From Talpa occidentalis (Eukaryota > Chordata > Mammalia > Eulipotyphla > Talpidae), in assembly GCF_014898055.3 (NCBI RefSeq), contig NW_023601433.1:83027106-83091105 (forward strand): DNA of 64,000 nt, in the 5' to 3' direction. Shown one piece after another: positions 21,731 to 32,735 of this stretch; position 1 is the first letter of the stretch; each line of letters opens with the position of its first letter. A program made the position numbers and the translations under genes. The notes below the pieces were generated by a model. The model ran no database searches. It was not told where the DNA came from and worked only from the letters and a program-made list of their open reading frames with translations.

Positions 21731-21859
21731 ACTGATCGGTGGAGGGAAGAAGGCGCCAGGGAAGGGGGTGGGGCGAGAGGGCAGGGGATGGGGCAGGGGC
21801 GCTGGAACTCTGGGGGAAGGAGATGGAAGCTAGGCACCCAGGGAGGGGCGACATGGGGC

Positions 21860-22260
21860 CCCCCCAATTATTTGGTTAGGGAAGGGATTGGTAAATCAGT
21901 GAGATTTGAGAGAGAGAGGAAAACTCGCACACTTGTTTGACGGTAATCGGGAGAGCGTGCCCGTCCTACAGTTCTGGAAGATAACATAATGGGAAGTGCA
22001 TCAGGACCCATAAATCACGGCGCAGATATAATTTATTGTTATTAATATGATCTGCCCTGTCCTTCCCAGCCCCCCGGGCTGCAGGCGAGTCTGCGCTCTG
22101 TCATTATGCACTTGAAGACAGGCTGTTTTGTCCCTTCTCTCTTCTTGTTTCTAATCACGATGTTCTAATTCTCCAGCTGAGGTTGAATTCAATTCTCAGC
22201 CAGAGCTCGACGCCATATATTACCCCCTGTCTGGGGCAGCAATCTGGCTTCTGTCTCCTC
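21860..22260. promoter_or_regulatory. Candidate conserved noncoding element
   Basis: Repeat-free block with many intact homeobox-type words: 'TAATTTATTGTTATTAATATG' split across 22030-22050, 'CATTATGCACTTGAAGAC' near 22100, 'TTCTAATCACGATGTTCTAA' near 22149, 'GGTTGAATTCAATTCTC' near 22181 and 'GCCATATATTACC' near 22212. It has few CpG losses and no frame. Of the noncoding candidates this one has the strongest enhancer-like texture; conservation is unverified. Confidence 0.4.
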
Positions 22261-24395
22261 GGCCCTTGAGAGCCGCCATGTGTCCCCTGCTGACTAGGCA
22301 CCCGCCGGCTCAGCGGAGCCCCGGGGACCCCACCCGCCCCTCACACCCTCGAGGGGGCTCCAACAGCATGTCCATTTTGCACACGAGCAGGCTAAGTTCA
22401 GAGACCAGCTCGGTTGCATGCCCAGGTGTCTCCTGCCAAACCAGCAAGTTCCTCGGACCCCTGAGCACTTAATACCCTTCGCTTGGGGTCTGGGGACAAG
22501 TTTCGAGACATTGGCCCTCCTCCCTCCCTGCGGTGGCAGGTGAAGTGCTTACTTCTCATAGTAGGGCGCCCGGACTCCAGACCAGGGCCTTGGAGGGCGG
22601 CCTACCGTCTGGAGTTCAATGAAGCATTCACCCGCCCTCCATTCTGACTCCAAGGAACACACAGAGGCTGGGACAGGAGGACGAGAGGGAGGAAGCGGCC
22701 TGTGGTTGGAGAGCCTCTATCTGCCCATCAGAATGTTTCCCGGGGGTTCGGCCAGGAATTCAGGCCTGTGGGCCCCGCTGGGAGTCCTGCCAATGCATCC
22801 AGGGCCTGGCTCCCTTTGATGCTCCGCAGTCCATCCCTCCCCGATGTAATCCTGCCTCAAAGGCCTGATGTCTAATTTGTGATATCCCAGCAGCGTCCCC
22901 AGGGCGCCAGGACAGCGGGGACTTTGAAGGCCTGCTGATGCTGATAGGGAATTCCATGTTCAAGGGAGAAGCAGGGGGCAGGGTCCCCGGATCAGAGCGC
23001 CCATGTCCAGGACAGTCCCTGGCCCTCCTGTGTGCCTTGCTCCCAGCTTCTCCCTCTGTCCCACCCCTCTTGTGTGACAGTGTCTTTGCACTTGTTCCTC
23101 TTTGAGCTCTGGGGTTCCATCCTCCTCCGTGGCCTCCTTCCTCCCTATTTGTGTGCACAGGTATCTCTCTGACTCTCTTTGGGGTCCCAGACTTGGCCTC
23201 GCCTCCTGGCCCCCCATGTGATCCTCCCGTTCTCTGTCTCTGGCCCCCAGGAAAGTCCATTTCTCCCACAGAACCGCTCAGCAGAGGCCAAAGCTGTAGC
23301 CATGGAAGTGGGGCCAGGAGATGGAATCACCCCAATGCTGAGCCCTCTCGGTCACCTCCCATCCCCAAGAACAAGTCTGGGATCACAGAGGACCAAGGTC
23401 ATGTCAAGGACCTGAGAGTGCCGGGAGAGATCAGGGCTGTTGGGGATTCCTGGGGGGTTTCCTTTCCTGGGGGAGCAGCCTCTACTCCCCTCAAGAACTG
23501 ACACTCCAACTAACTTCCAGCTCGCTATTCCAACATCGTGGGGGCAACCAAGCCCACACTTGCATGGCCTCTGAATTGTGTTTTCCCCCAGGGATCCCTG
23601 GGGGAAAAATGTCCCTTTGGCTAGATCGTGGAGCTTATCTACATTGTGAAACTTGACAGACCAAATGAACCCGCACACAGGGAGAATGAGGGCGCCCCTC
23701 GGACAGCGCCGCCTCCACCTTGCAACACACACAGACATACCTGGTGGCTCCCCGGGCCTGGCCCAGTCGTTTCACCAGCCTCCTTTCTGTTTATCCGTCT
23801 CCCTGGGCCAGTCCGTCTTACTTGTCCTTTTATCTGAAACCAGAAAACTGAAGTTTAGCTGAAATACAGGGACTGGCCCAAGGCCACATGGCCAGTGGTG
23901 CTGGCGGCCATCTCTTTGCAGAGAGACAGTCACGCAGCACTAGTCCTGACCTGGGCTTTGAATTTCCCTATGTCTGGAGCTTCCTCTCACTGATGGGCCG
24001 CAGCGCCGGGTTTTGTTTCCACGCCAAGCATCTTCAGTCACTGAGCTTCCAGAACCCATGCCAGTGCAGAAACAGAATTGCTTTTCTCTAGAAAACTGCT
24101 TTCTTTGGCTTGGGAAAGGCTGTTTCCCCTCCACTCAGGGGCAGGAGACATTCCGGATATTTCGCTCTGGGAAGGCAAATTTGGCATCCGGGATTGTTTT
24201 CTGCCTTATTAAACTTTTCAGAAACTGTATCTCTTTTAAACAGCCTGTGGGGGGCTCTCCCCCCACCCCCAGCCCCCTCCCAGGGACCCTCCGGATCAGC
24301 CCACACGTTCCCTCATCCCATCTGTCAGAGGCCGAAGCCAAAACACGTCCCAGGAAAAGCTGCAGGAAGGGGCGAGGCAGGGAGAGCAATGTTTA
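22261..24395. other. GC-rich non-coding stretch with MIR traces
   Basis: No gene is supported. Antisense MIR traces are seen at about 22365-22440 ('GTCCATTTTGCACACGAGC') and 23825-23925 ('CTTTTATCTGAAACCAGAAAAC', 'GCCCAAGGCCACATGGCCAG'). Frames at 22760-23269, 23151-23501 and 24013-24445 have no recognisable domain. Confidence 0.45.
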
Positions 24396-24640
24396 ATCAT
24401 CACAGAACCTTTGAAAAGTATCTTGAGCAAATCGAGTTTGTCTAAAACGCATCCAGCATTTAACATTTAATAGGAGCTGATCAACTTAATGCACCACATG
24501 CGCTGGGTAAATGGATCCTTCCCCTTTAAGGGCCTGTTGATGTTAGGTGAAGGGGAAAAACAGTTGTTATGATTCAGAAACTCAGGATGAACCCAATTAA
24601 TCAATGCTGAGATGATTTGAATCATGTGGCAAATGCTTGG
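24396..24640. promoter_or_regulatory. Candidate conserved noncoding element
   Basis: Repeat-free AT-leaning block inside GC-rich surroundings, with 'GCATTTAACATTTAATAGG' near 24456, 'CAACTTAATGCACCACATGCG' split near 24482, 'CCCAATTAATCAATGCTGAG' near 24593 and 'GATTTGAATCATGTGGC' near 24614. A sharp change of base composition on both sides marks it out. Function is inference. Confidence 0.35.
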
Positions 24641-25320
24641 TCACCTCTCTGATATCCTATCCCCATCCCTCGGAAGATGCAGACATGATTGATGGCACCT
24701 GTGACCACCACGTCTCCAGGCAAGACCCCCCCAAACCCGGCAGACAGAGAAACAAATTAGATCCAAAGGCCCGGGATCAGTTTCAGAAGGGACAGGCCCC
24801 CGGCTGGGGAGGGGGTGGTCTCTGGGGGTGCTGGGCCTGGCCTGTCTGTCACAGGCGGGCAGAAGATAGAGGCCAGACCATATGGGGGCTGGGAGAAGGG
24901 AGCCCTCCGAGACCCAGGGATGGGGCGGTGGGGGGCTCCGCCGGGGCTCCGCCGAGCCTCCGAGTGCGGGGCTGGGGCCCTCAGCTCGCCTGCATCTTCC
25001 AGGCTTTTAGTTTTTTGTAGTGTGAAAATAATCGCTCCCGCTTCCCCGGCCTCTTAGGGTTACAGTCGGGCGTGTCAGCCCTGGGTCTTGGCTGGAAGAG
25101 CTGGGCCTGGGGGGCGGGGGGCAGGAGCAGTGTTAGCCAGAGCTGTTTTGATTGTTTTCAAAGTCTGTGTGCTTTCGCACACACGCGCACATGCACACAT
25201 GCACACACATACACACAGAAGCACACACGTGTGTGCACACATTCCTCTGCCTTTGCTTTGGCCTCCTCTGACTGTCCACCCTAATATCACCTCCTACCAG
25301 GTCAGCTCCCCACTGTCACC
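24641..25320. other. GC-rich stretch with CA repeat
   Basis: No gene. It includes a purine/GC-rich section (24790-24980) with repeated CTCCGCCGGGG/CTCCGCCGAG units near 24938-24960, and a CA/CG-rich simple repeat at about 25178-25232. Confidence 0.5.
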
Positions 25321-25324
25321 CAAC

Positions 25325-25690
25325 TTTTTTTCAATGTATAAATCCTTTTTATTTATTTTATATATATATATATATTTATATCAGTGTTCATCATTTTTCA
25401 TTTTTCTTTTTTTGTTTTTTATGGTGTTTGCTTTCTTTTCTCAGGTGTTGTCCCCCACCTGAATTTCCACCCCACCCCACCCCCGAGCACCATCACCTGC
25501 ATCCCTTGTGCTCCTCCCACCCCCAGCTAGATCCCTCTCCCTCCTCCTCCCCACAGAACGCCTCTGATTGATAGTTGTCTGTTTTTATTTTGTTGTGTGG
25601 TGCTTTTTTAATTGTTATTATTTTTCCCCTGATCCTTTATTTTCACCCCACTTTTTATTTATTTATTTTTTTTACCCCTCTTTTTAAAAT
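25325..25690 (-). mobile_element. L1 3' UTR, antisense
   Basis: The complement gives AGCACAAGGGATGCAGGTG, GGGGTGGGGTGGGGTGG, AACACCTGAGAAAAGAAAGC and a late ATATAT/AATAAA-rich tail. The order matches the plus-strand L1 3' UTR pieces at 36930-37135 and 54240-54440, so I assign it by comparison within the window. The long T-rich look of the plus strand here is the antisense A-rich end. Confidence 0.6.
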
Positions 25691-25789
25691 CAGTCTCCCT
25701 TGACTTTCTCCTCCCCAGGGAGAGAATGGAAGGTGGGGCTGGAGCCACTTCTGAATCCTAGAATGCTTTGGGTTCTGCAGACAGACCCT

Positions 25790-25830
<41 letters not shown>

Positions 25831-27140
25831 CTTACCCCTGCACAGAAGCTGCTGTTTCTGAACTCCTCGACGCACTCACGTGTCTCTTTCCTTCTTTGAC
25901 CTCATTCATTCCTCTTTCCCTCTTTTCTTCTGTGTCTTTCCTCCCCCCTTATCCACCTACCCACCTTTCTTTTATTCACTCAACAAACACTTCCGGGGCG
26001 CCGCAAGCTCCTCTGGGGGCTTCTTCCAGGAAGAAGATGAGGTCTCTGCACTCCAGGAGAGAGCAGGCCTCCCAGCTCCTCACCTTTCTCACCTGCTCCC
26101 AAAGATGCTGCCTGTGGCCTGTCAGGTGCAGCAGAGCACCCATCCCCAGCCTCAGGCCCCAGTCTGCCCCCTGGAGTAGCCACCTGCACCCTTGTAGATA
26201 ATCCACACCCCACTGGCCAGCCCCAAGCGGCCTCCCCACGAGGTCCTCTTGACATTGGCCGCCACTGACTCCTCGTCCCCCTCTGCAGTCACTGGCCGGG
26301 CAAGACCACCAGAGGTGCCCACACTGAGGCCCGAGCCTTCCCAGGCACCCCAACCATCACCTGGGGAAGGGGGTCCAAGCTTCTGTGAAATGGCTGAACG
26401 AAGTTTGACGTCACTCAGATGACTTTAAAAAGTGCTCATTTAAAAAATAATAATCCTCACACCTTACCTTCCTCCCGAAGGTTTTCAGACTGTTTACAGT
26501 GAAGAGTCCAGGCCCCCAGAGCTGGGTCCGGTAGCTCAGGGGTGACCCTGGGGTCTGCCGGCCCAGGGGACTCATGCATGAACTCTCAGGCCATGTGAGA
26601 AGCTCGCCGTGGCCCAAGGGGAACCACTGACGGTCTGGGGGTGAGAGTGTGCCTTGGTCCGCACAGGGCTTCCATCAGCCGCAGTCTGGAAGATGCAGTG
26701 GAGGGCCTGGGGGTGGGTGGGAGACCTGAGTAAGGAGACAGCATGAGGACAGACGTTCCAGAACTCTCTTCTGAGTTTAGAGGCAGAATCTTATTAGAAG
26801 GGGGCTTAAGGGACTTAGAGCTGTTTATTTGGGGTATTTTTGGAGAACAAACGGGGATTTCAAAGAGGCTAAGCCCACCGCCTCCTGGGTTTCCCCTCTT
26901 CAGGGAAGGAAGGTGGGATGTGTGGGGCAAGTCGGTGGGAGAAGAAGGAAAGTTACCTCCCTACCTTCAGTTATTTCCTGCCCCCCCTCCATTTCCGAAA
27001 GCCCCTTAGCACACATTGCCAATTCCAGAGGCACCACCCCACCCCCCGCCACCCCCAACCTGCAGGATCTGGGGGCTCCAGCCTCCTTACCCTCCCAGGG
27101 TGCTCACAAGAGCATCTGGCCCAGGACCCCGGGATCTGGC
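25691..27140. other. Non-coding stretch with (CA)n
   Basis: No gene is supported. It holds a (CA)n tract at 25791-25828 and a perfect CRE palindrome TGACGTCA at 26406-26413. Frames at 25976-26353 and 26586-26930 have no known domain. Confidence 0.45.
25791..25828. repeat. (CA)n microsatellite
   Basis: Nearly pure AC run of about 38 bases. Confidence 0.97.
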
Positions 27141-27300
27141 TGGCGGCATCTGTTTGCAATGTTTGACTCGGTAGTTTTATTTCTGCTCGGCGGTATAATA
27201 TAAACTATCTTGTTACACGGCAGGCAGGCTGGGCGCGGAGCCGGGCCGTCTGCAATCCTGCAGCCGGAGCAGGCAGAGCTGAAATGAGCTGGTGGGCCAG
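27141..27300. promoter_or_regulatory. Candidate conserved noncoding element
   Basis: Short repeat-free block with an abrupt AT-rich core ('GTTTTATTTCTGCTCGGCGG', 'TATAATATAAACTATCTTG' near 27194) followed by GC-rich sequence. Pattern only; no conservation data. Confidence 0.25.
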
Positions 27301-27534
27301 GGCAAGCTGCTCTCTGGAAAGTTCTCCAGGCCTGAGCCTTTGCTGCCTGACCCCTGGGGCAGGTCCTGGCTGACCCTGGAATCTACGACACCCCTAACAT
27401 GCACACTCACACCATGCACACGCACACCACAGACTCGCAAGCATGCACGCACACACACATGCACATAGCACTTCTTGCCCAGCTCTGGAGGCGGCCGCAG
27501 TGGATCAGAGCTATTTGTGCCAAGATGGGTGCTA

Positions 27535-27765
27535 GTTTAAAGTCTGAATTCTGGAGTCAGCCTGCCTGGGTGTAAATTCTTGCCATATAAGTTCAAGCAA
27601 ATGCCTCTACCTCCCCAGGTCTCGGTTTCTTCACCTGTACAATGAGATTCCTGGGAATTCCGGACATGTCACGGGCCTGTCGTGAGCCTTCCAGGAGGCC
27701 AAGGCTGCAAAGCGCCCCGTGGCAGGGGAGGCATTTAGTAAACATGAACTGTTATTTCCAGCATT
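27535..27765 (+). mobile_element. MIR
   Basis: 'GAATTCTGGAGTCAGCCTGC', 'CTGGGTGTAAATTCTTGCC', 'CGGTTTCTTCACCTGTACAA' and 'GGCATTTAGTAAACATGAAC' follow the MIR consensus from head to tail. Confidence 0.8.
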
Positions 27766-27831
27766 AGGGGGTTGACCAGCTGGCCATGGGAGGAAGCAAC
27801 CCTCCCCCTGCTTGAAAGAAATGCATGCGTG

Positions 27832-27840
27832 CAAACACAA

Positions 27841-27872
<32 letters not shown>

Positions 27873-27882
27873 ACACACACAG
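27832..27882. repeat. (CA)n microsatellite
   Basis: AC run of about 50 bases with one ATAC interruption. Confidence 0.97.
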
Positions 27883-28106
27883 GATGCCAGGGCAAATCCA
27901 GACATGGACCCTGCTTCTCCATTCCCCCCGTGACTCCCTCCAGAGTAAAGATGAGGTCCCCAGCACGGGGTTGGAGACAGACAGGCTCCCAGGCCCAACT
28001 CCCAAAACAACAGGTATGGGGGAGCAAGTCTGAAACTTGATGGAGGGACGCAACCCCAAGTCCTCTGATTTCTCAGGTCAGTGGGAGGGCCTGGGAGGAG
28101 AAAGGC

Positions 28107-28150
28107 AGGAATCTATACTCTTGGAATCTATACTCAGGAATCTATACTCA
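28107..28150. repeat. Triple tandem of GGAATCTATACTC
   Basis: Three consecutive copies of a 14-15 base unit differing only in the joining bases (AG, TT, AG). Confidence 0.95.
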
Positions 28151-28648
28151 CCTGCACCGAGTTGGGTGCCATGGCCCTGACCTCAGCAGGGGACTGGACG
28201 TCCACTGGGTCACAGGCCCTATCTGTGGATGTCCCTGGGAGCAGAGGGGCCATCCCTGTGCCCTGGATCCTGAGGGACAGTGGCAATGCCCAGTGCCCAG
28301 GGCCATCCAGCCTCCCTCTGGGCAACCCTGTCCAGGTGGGCCCACCTCTAGGGGGAGACTGAGGCCTCTACACATGTTTTTCTATCTTCAAGGTCCAGCA
28401 GCAGTCAGCAAAGGGGTAGGTGCTCAACCAGCATGGAGTGCGAGTGTCCACGTGTGCGCACACCTGTGTGTCCGCTGCACTTGCACAAGGGTGTCCCCGT
28501 GTTCTTTGGCACCCAGTGTGTCTGTCAGAGCCCCAATCTGGACACAGGCAGTGGGGGCCATGCACCCCAGAGCAGGCAAGATGGAATTTGAAAGCTGAAG
28601 AAAATGGGGAACACTGGGGCGGGGAGGCCATTAAAAATCACTTATAGA

Positions 28649-28917
28649 GGGCCTCCCTGCTGGCTCAAGGGGTTAAGACACAGCACTATGAAGCAATCCA
28701 CAGCCACTGCAGCACGAGTTCAATCCCCAGCCAAGGAGCTACCCACATGGCGCAGCAGACCTCTCCTGTCTTGCCCGCTGCTCCCCTCAGCAGTGTATTT
28801 CAGTAGCTCTGCCTGTCCTGCTCCCCACTCTGCCTCTGGTGAATCCTCTCACCCCCACACCTCTGGCCTGTACCCCAGTTCTTGTATGCATAAATAAATA
28901 CATCTTTTTTAAAAAAA
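28649..28917 (+). mobile_element. tRNA-SINE, full length
   Basis: Head 'GGGCCTCCCTGCTGGCTCA', B-box-like GTTCAATCC, and end CATAAATAAATACATC plus T and A runs. Flanks AAAAATCACTT (about 28633-28643) and AAAAACCACTT (about 28920-28930) look like a slightly diverged target-site duplication. Confidence 0.9.
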
Positions 28918-30835
28918 CATAAAAACCACTTTGTTTGGAAACTAACCCATTTTGTGACCAAAGCCCGTTATGCTGGGACGAAGGCGCATCTGTCCCTCCA
29001 CTTGGGGACCAACTGGGACGGCGAAGGTGGGTCCTCTGCCTGGGCACCCTGCAGCCCGAATGAAGTTACAGATTTGGTTTCTGTGCAGGGTGAACCACAG
29101 ATCACAGTGGCTCGGAGCCCCCCATCTGCCTCCTGCCTCCCCCACCCTTATAATGTCATTCCGAGTCTTTATTTTCTCTCCTCTGCGGTCTCTCTCTCTC
29201 TCTCTTATCCTTCTCTCCCGTTTCTCCCTGTATCTCCACCCTCACCTGCTTCCATTTCTTTTCTGTGTTTGTCTCTGCACCTCACTCCACCTCCAGCGCT
29301 CAGGTCGGTCCCTCTTTGCTGAGAATTGGTTTTTCTGGATCTCCGGGTGCAGCCCCCTCCAGGCAGTCGCCCAAAGCCAGCTGGGGGCCTGCTCATTGTC
29401 ACTCAGGGGTGCTGGTCCCCCTCTGGCCCCTTTGCCCTCTGGTCCCCCTCTGGCTCCCTCTCTCCCCTGCCCCACCCTGATTGGCCCTCCAGACCCTGCC
29501 GTCTCCCCCTTCCAAATTTCCAGCGCTCGCAAGCTGGGCCACCATCTCTCTAGCTCACAATGCAGAAAAATATACATCTTCCTGGGCAGGCACAGGATCG
29601 GAGTCAGAGTGGGCCGACCCCTCACAAGATCCCCGGGGCCAAAAGGAGGCACCCCCACAGCCACTTCTCCACCCCCCTTGGGGCTCAAAACTCCCTAGGC
29701 AGCCCACAGTGTCTGGTCAGGGCAAGGCACTGGAGGCTACCGGAGGCCTGGACCACATCCATGCCCCAGGAGTGGCCTTGGCCTAGCAGAGGCCCTCTGT
29801 GGTCAATAAAACAATGCCCGTGGCTCCACACAACCTCTGGGGGGTGGCAGTTTGCCCACTGCTGTCTGCCCCAGACCTCCAGCACCCATAGCCATGGATG
29901 TATTGACTAGCATCACAGCAGGTATCACCTGGGCACTAGCTTCCTCCTTGGCATCCTTTGCCCTCCTGTCTCCCAGGGTGGAGAAGGAAAGTCTGAAGTT
30001 CCTGCAGCGGAAGATGGTTTCTGTGGCCCTCCCCCACCCCAGAGTTCCCAGGAATGGAACTATCTCAATAAACCAGCCCCAAAGCATCCACGGGCTCATT
30101 TGCACAGCCACTGACCCCAAAACAGATGATGCTAGTTGTTGCAGGAACCAGCCCTCCTGGGACTCTGGCTTTGGGCGCTGAGATCACATAAAGGACGGGC
30201 CAGCTCAGTGGCACAGTCAGGGCGGGAGAGGGGCATTTTCTTCTCTGCCTCACCTCACACCTGTCCCCCCCTTCCTTCTGCTCTCAGCCCTCTGATTCTT
30301 TCTGTCTCCAGGCTGACTGAGCAGCTTGGGCAAATGTTCACCTTTTGGACTCCCAGGCTTTAAACTAGATATTGTGACACAGCTGGATCAGAGTAGTGGG
30401 AGAAAAGGTATAGTCCATAGCTAAGAACAGTGATGATACACTGGGGGTGGGCTAAATCGGGGTGCACAATGTAAAATTTACATTCAGATAGGCTGCTTAT
30501 GCCATACACATGCAGACATCAGCATGCAAAGCTTCTGGGATACAGATATCCCCAGGTCAAGCTTAATCACCCCAATCAAGTCCTTTATTCTCCACCCCCC
30601 CACCTTAGGTTCAGTGGCCCCAAGAAAAAGAGGTGTCAGAGGAATCCCAGTGATGAGGTTATAACCCACTTATCATGTACAAGTGCATATCAGCCATCCC
30701 TGTGAGCCCGCCACTGTCACTCACCCCCAAGCTGTCTGGAGACCCTGACTCCACAAAACTTGGGGTGGGGACTGGTCCTGCTCAGCTCCAGTCCCTGCTC
30801 AGCACCAAATCTGTCTTTTGGCTGTGACCTCATGA
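28918..30835. other. Non-coding stretch
   Basis: No gene or confident repeat. The frame at 28970-29698 (242 codons) is the longest but is pyrimidine-rich and low complexity (CTCTCT run at 29190-29205), with no recognisable domain, so I read it as chance. Confidence 0.4.
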
Positions 30836-30837
30836 AT

Positions 30838-31010
30838 GTCTCAGAACATTGTGATCACCAAGAGCCTTAGCAAGTAAATCATCTCACCCCCTGTACCACC
30901 ATCATTTTGCAGTTGGAGAAGTCGAGGCCCAGAGAGGTTAATCAGCTTGCACAAAGTCACACAGTAAGTTGAAGACAGCAGGAAAACCCAGTTCTATCTC
31001 AGGCTCTCTC
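30838..31010 (-). mobile_element. MIR
   Basis: 'ATCATTTTGCAGTTGGAGAA', 'GAGGCCCAGAGAGGTTAATC', 'AAAGTCACACAGTAAGTTG' follow the complement of MIR. Confidence 0.8.
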
Positions 31011-31775
31011 GGGCCACTTCCCTGCTTCTTCCCAGGAACTCTGGAAGCACTCAGGCCTGGGAGGGAGATCTGAGCTTGAGTTCCACGTTTATTTCCCCTC
31101 CTGATTTGACATGGGACTCCATCTGGATGGTGGCTGGACCTACTATCCAGAGAGCCTCACATTCTCTTTTGCAGCTTGTGTCTGAGAAAATGAAACCCAC
31201 TTCCACCGGCAAGTGTCAAATTTACAGGAATCAAGCTTGCTCTGAGGGCCTCTTCCCTCCTGGAGAGCTGGGTCCTCTTCCTTACTATGACTGGACTTCT
31301 CTGTGCCTTTCAAAGGAGTCATCAGAGATCCCTACCTATGGGGCTATCAACATTAGAAAAGAACTAGGTACCAGGCAAAGCATACAGTAAGTGCTCAATA
31401 AGTGCTGGCTGCTATCACTTTTATTCTTATTATCCACACCTGATCTGTTTCCCTGTCTTGCATCTCAACACCTGCCATCCCAGCCTGGCCTCGCTCTTCT
31501 CTGCCCTTGGACAAAGAGGAGGTAGGGTTGGAGGTGGAGGGTGAACAGCCCTCAGCTTTCACACTGATGCCCCTGGCCAGCTGCCCAGGCCCAAGGCTAT
31601 GCACCCCTGTGGTGTCCGCCTTTGAAATCACCGCCTTATGTAACCCCTCATTCCCACCTTCATTCGTTTGTCTCCAGAATGACCTCTGGGAGGAAAATGA
31701 AGTCCAGGGTCAGTGACCATCATGTGACTCAGGAGAGAGCTGGGGAAGTTCTCTCAGGGGCACAGACACCACGGC
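31011..31775. other. Non-coding stretch with MIR tail
   Basis: No gene. A MIR 3' end on the plus strand at about 31350-31425 ('GTACCAGGCAAAGCATACAG', 'TAAGTGCTCAATAAGTGCTG'). Confidence 0.45.
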
Positions 31776-31779
31776 TGCG

Positions 31780-31990
31780 TGTGCTGGTACCTGGCTGTGC
31801 AAATCCCCACTCTTCTGCGCTGTGCAACTTCGGGCAGGCGGCAACTTCTCTGAGTCTTGACTGTCCAGTGGAAAGTAGGTTAGGATCTCATTTGATGAGA
31901 AATATTTGTGAGAAATAAATGAGATGGTTTAGAACAGTGCTTGGCACATAGTAGGTGCCTAGTAAAGGGTAGTTGTGGGTATTTAATACT
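31780..31990 (+). mobile_element. MIR
   Basis: 'GCTGTGCAACTTCGGGCAGG', 'AACTTCTCTGAGTCTTGACT', 'GAACAGTGCTTGGCACATAG' and 'TAGGTGCCTAGTAAAGGG' follow MIR in plus orientation. Confidence 0.85.
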
Positions 31991-32066
31991 CTTCTGCTAA
32001 GCTGTAATAACGGTGAGGATGGTGTTCAGAGCATTAACTCAGAATTGGATTTGAACCCCAACTGAG

Positions 32067-32457
32067 GGGGCCTCCCTGGCGGCCTAGCAGGCACGTCTCA
32101 GCACTATCACTGCCAGAGTTCCAGCCCACTCTGTCGCTGATGAATCCTCTCACCTCTGAACACACCCCAGTTCTTTTTATTAAGTTTATTTATTTATGCA
32201 TACAAGAACTGAGCACAGGCCAGAGGTGCAGGGGTGAGAGGATTCACCAGAGACAGAGCAGGGAACAGAACAGGCAGACTGACTGAAATACACTGCTGAG
32301 GGGAGCAGCGGGCGAGACAGGAGAGGTCTGCTGTGCTATGTGGGTAGTTCCCTGGCCGGGTATCGAGCTTGTGCTGCAGTGGCTGCGGGTAGCTTCGTGG
32401 TTTGTGTCTTAACCCCTTGCGCCACCAAGGAGGCCCAACACCAGTTCTTCTACGCAA

Positions 32458-32490
<33 letters not shown>

Positions 32491-32511
32491 TAATAATAAT
32501 AGTAATAAAAA
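32067..32511 (+). mobile_element. tRNA-SINE with internal deletion, host of a second SINE
   Basis: Head 'GGGGCCTCCCTGGCGGCC' then a shortened body lacking most of the middle, up to 'ACACCCCAGTTCTT' at 32162-32175. The tail resumes after the second SINE as 'CACCAGTTCTTCTACGC' and a long A run with an AAT-rich end. Exact 14-base target-site duplication flanks the whole unit. Confidence 0.85.
32176..32436 (-). mobile_element. tRNA-SINE nested inside a SINE
   Basis: Minus-strand copy inserted in the 3' part of the plus-strand SINE, with ACACC(CC)AGTTCTT on both sides (32162-32175 and 32438-32449) as target-site duplication. It is therefore younger than its host. Confidence 0.88.
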
Positions 32512-32653
32512 GAACCCCAACTGAGACACTGACCTCAATTTCCCTCATCCATAGCCGGGGGTAACACCTCCTAGCTGGAAACAGAATGAAGTTGAACAAG
32601 GCAATCAGTTGCAAGAACCGTGTTGAACATTCCTAATGTTTCTGCCTTTATCT

Positions 32654-32685
<32 letters not shown>

Positions 32686-32700
32686 CACACACACACACAC
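32654..32700. repeat. Alternating purine-pyrimidine palindrome
   Basis: A (TG)n run passes through GCGCGCGC (32679-32686) into a (CA)n run. From 32665 to 32700 it is a perfect inverted palindrome, and about 46 bases alternate purine and pyrimidine without a break. This is classic Z-DNA-prone and cruciform-prone sequence; no function is implied by that alone. Confidence 0.95.
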
Positions 32701-32735
32701 CTCAGATCCCCACGGAGAGGGGCCTTGGGGGGCTC

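Larger units (their letters stand above)
27301..28645. other. Non-coding stretch with MIR and (CA)n
   Basis: No gene. A plus-strand MIR is at about 27535-27765 and a (CA)n tract at 27832-27882. A triple GGAATCTATACTC tandem lies at 28107-28150. CA/TG-rich text continues near 28440-28480. Confidence 0.5.
32015..32590 (+). mobile_element. MIR split by a nested SINE pair
   Basis: MIR 5' part at 32015-32066 ('AATTGGATTTGAACCCCAAC') and its continuation at 32512-32590 ('ACTGACCTCAATTTCCCTC', 'ATCCATAGCCGGGGGTAAC') are separated by a 445-base SINE insertion. The 14-base GAACCCCAACTGAG at 32053-32066 is repeated exactly at 32512-32525 as the target-site duplication. Confidence 0.85.

Noticed and set aside
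25320..25690. Pyrimidine-rich region as a splice-acceptor-rich or structural element
   Set aside because: The reverse complement matches the L1 3' UTR type found elsewhere in the window, which explains the T-rich appearance.
28970..29698. 242-codon frame as a gene
   Set aside because: It begins within flanking sequence of a SINE, runs through a CT-rich low-complexity tract and has no recognisable motif.
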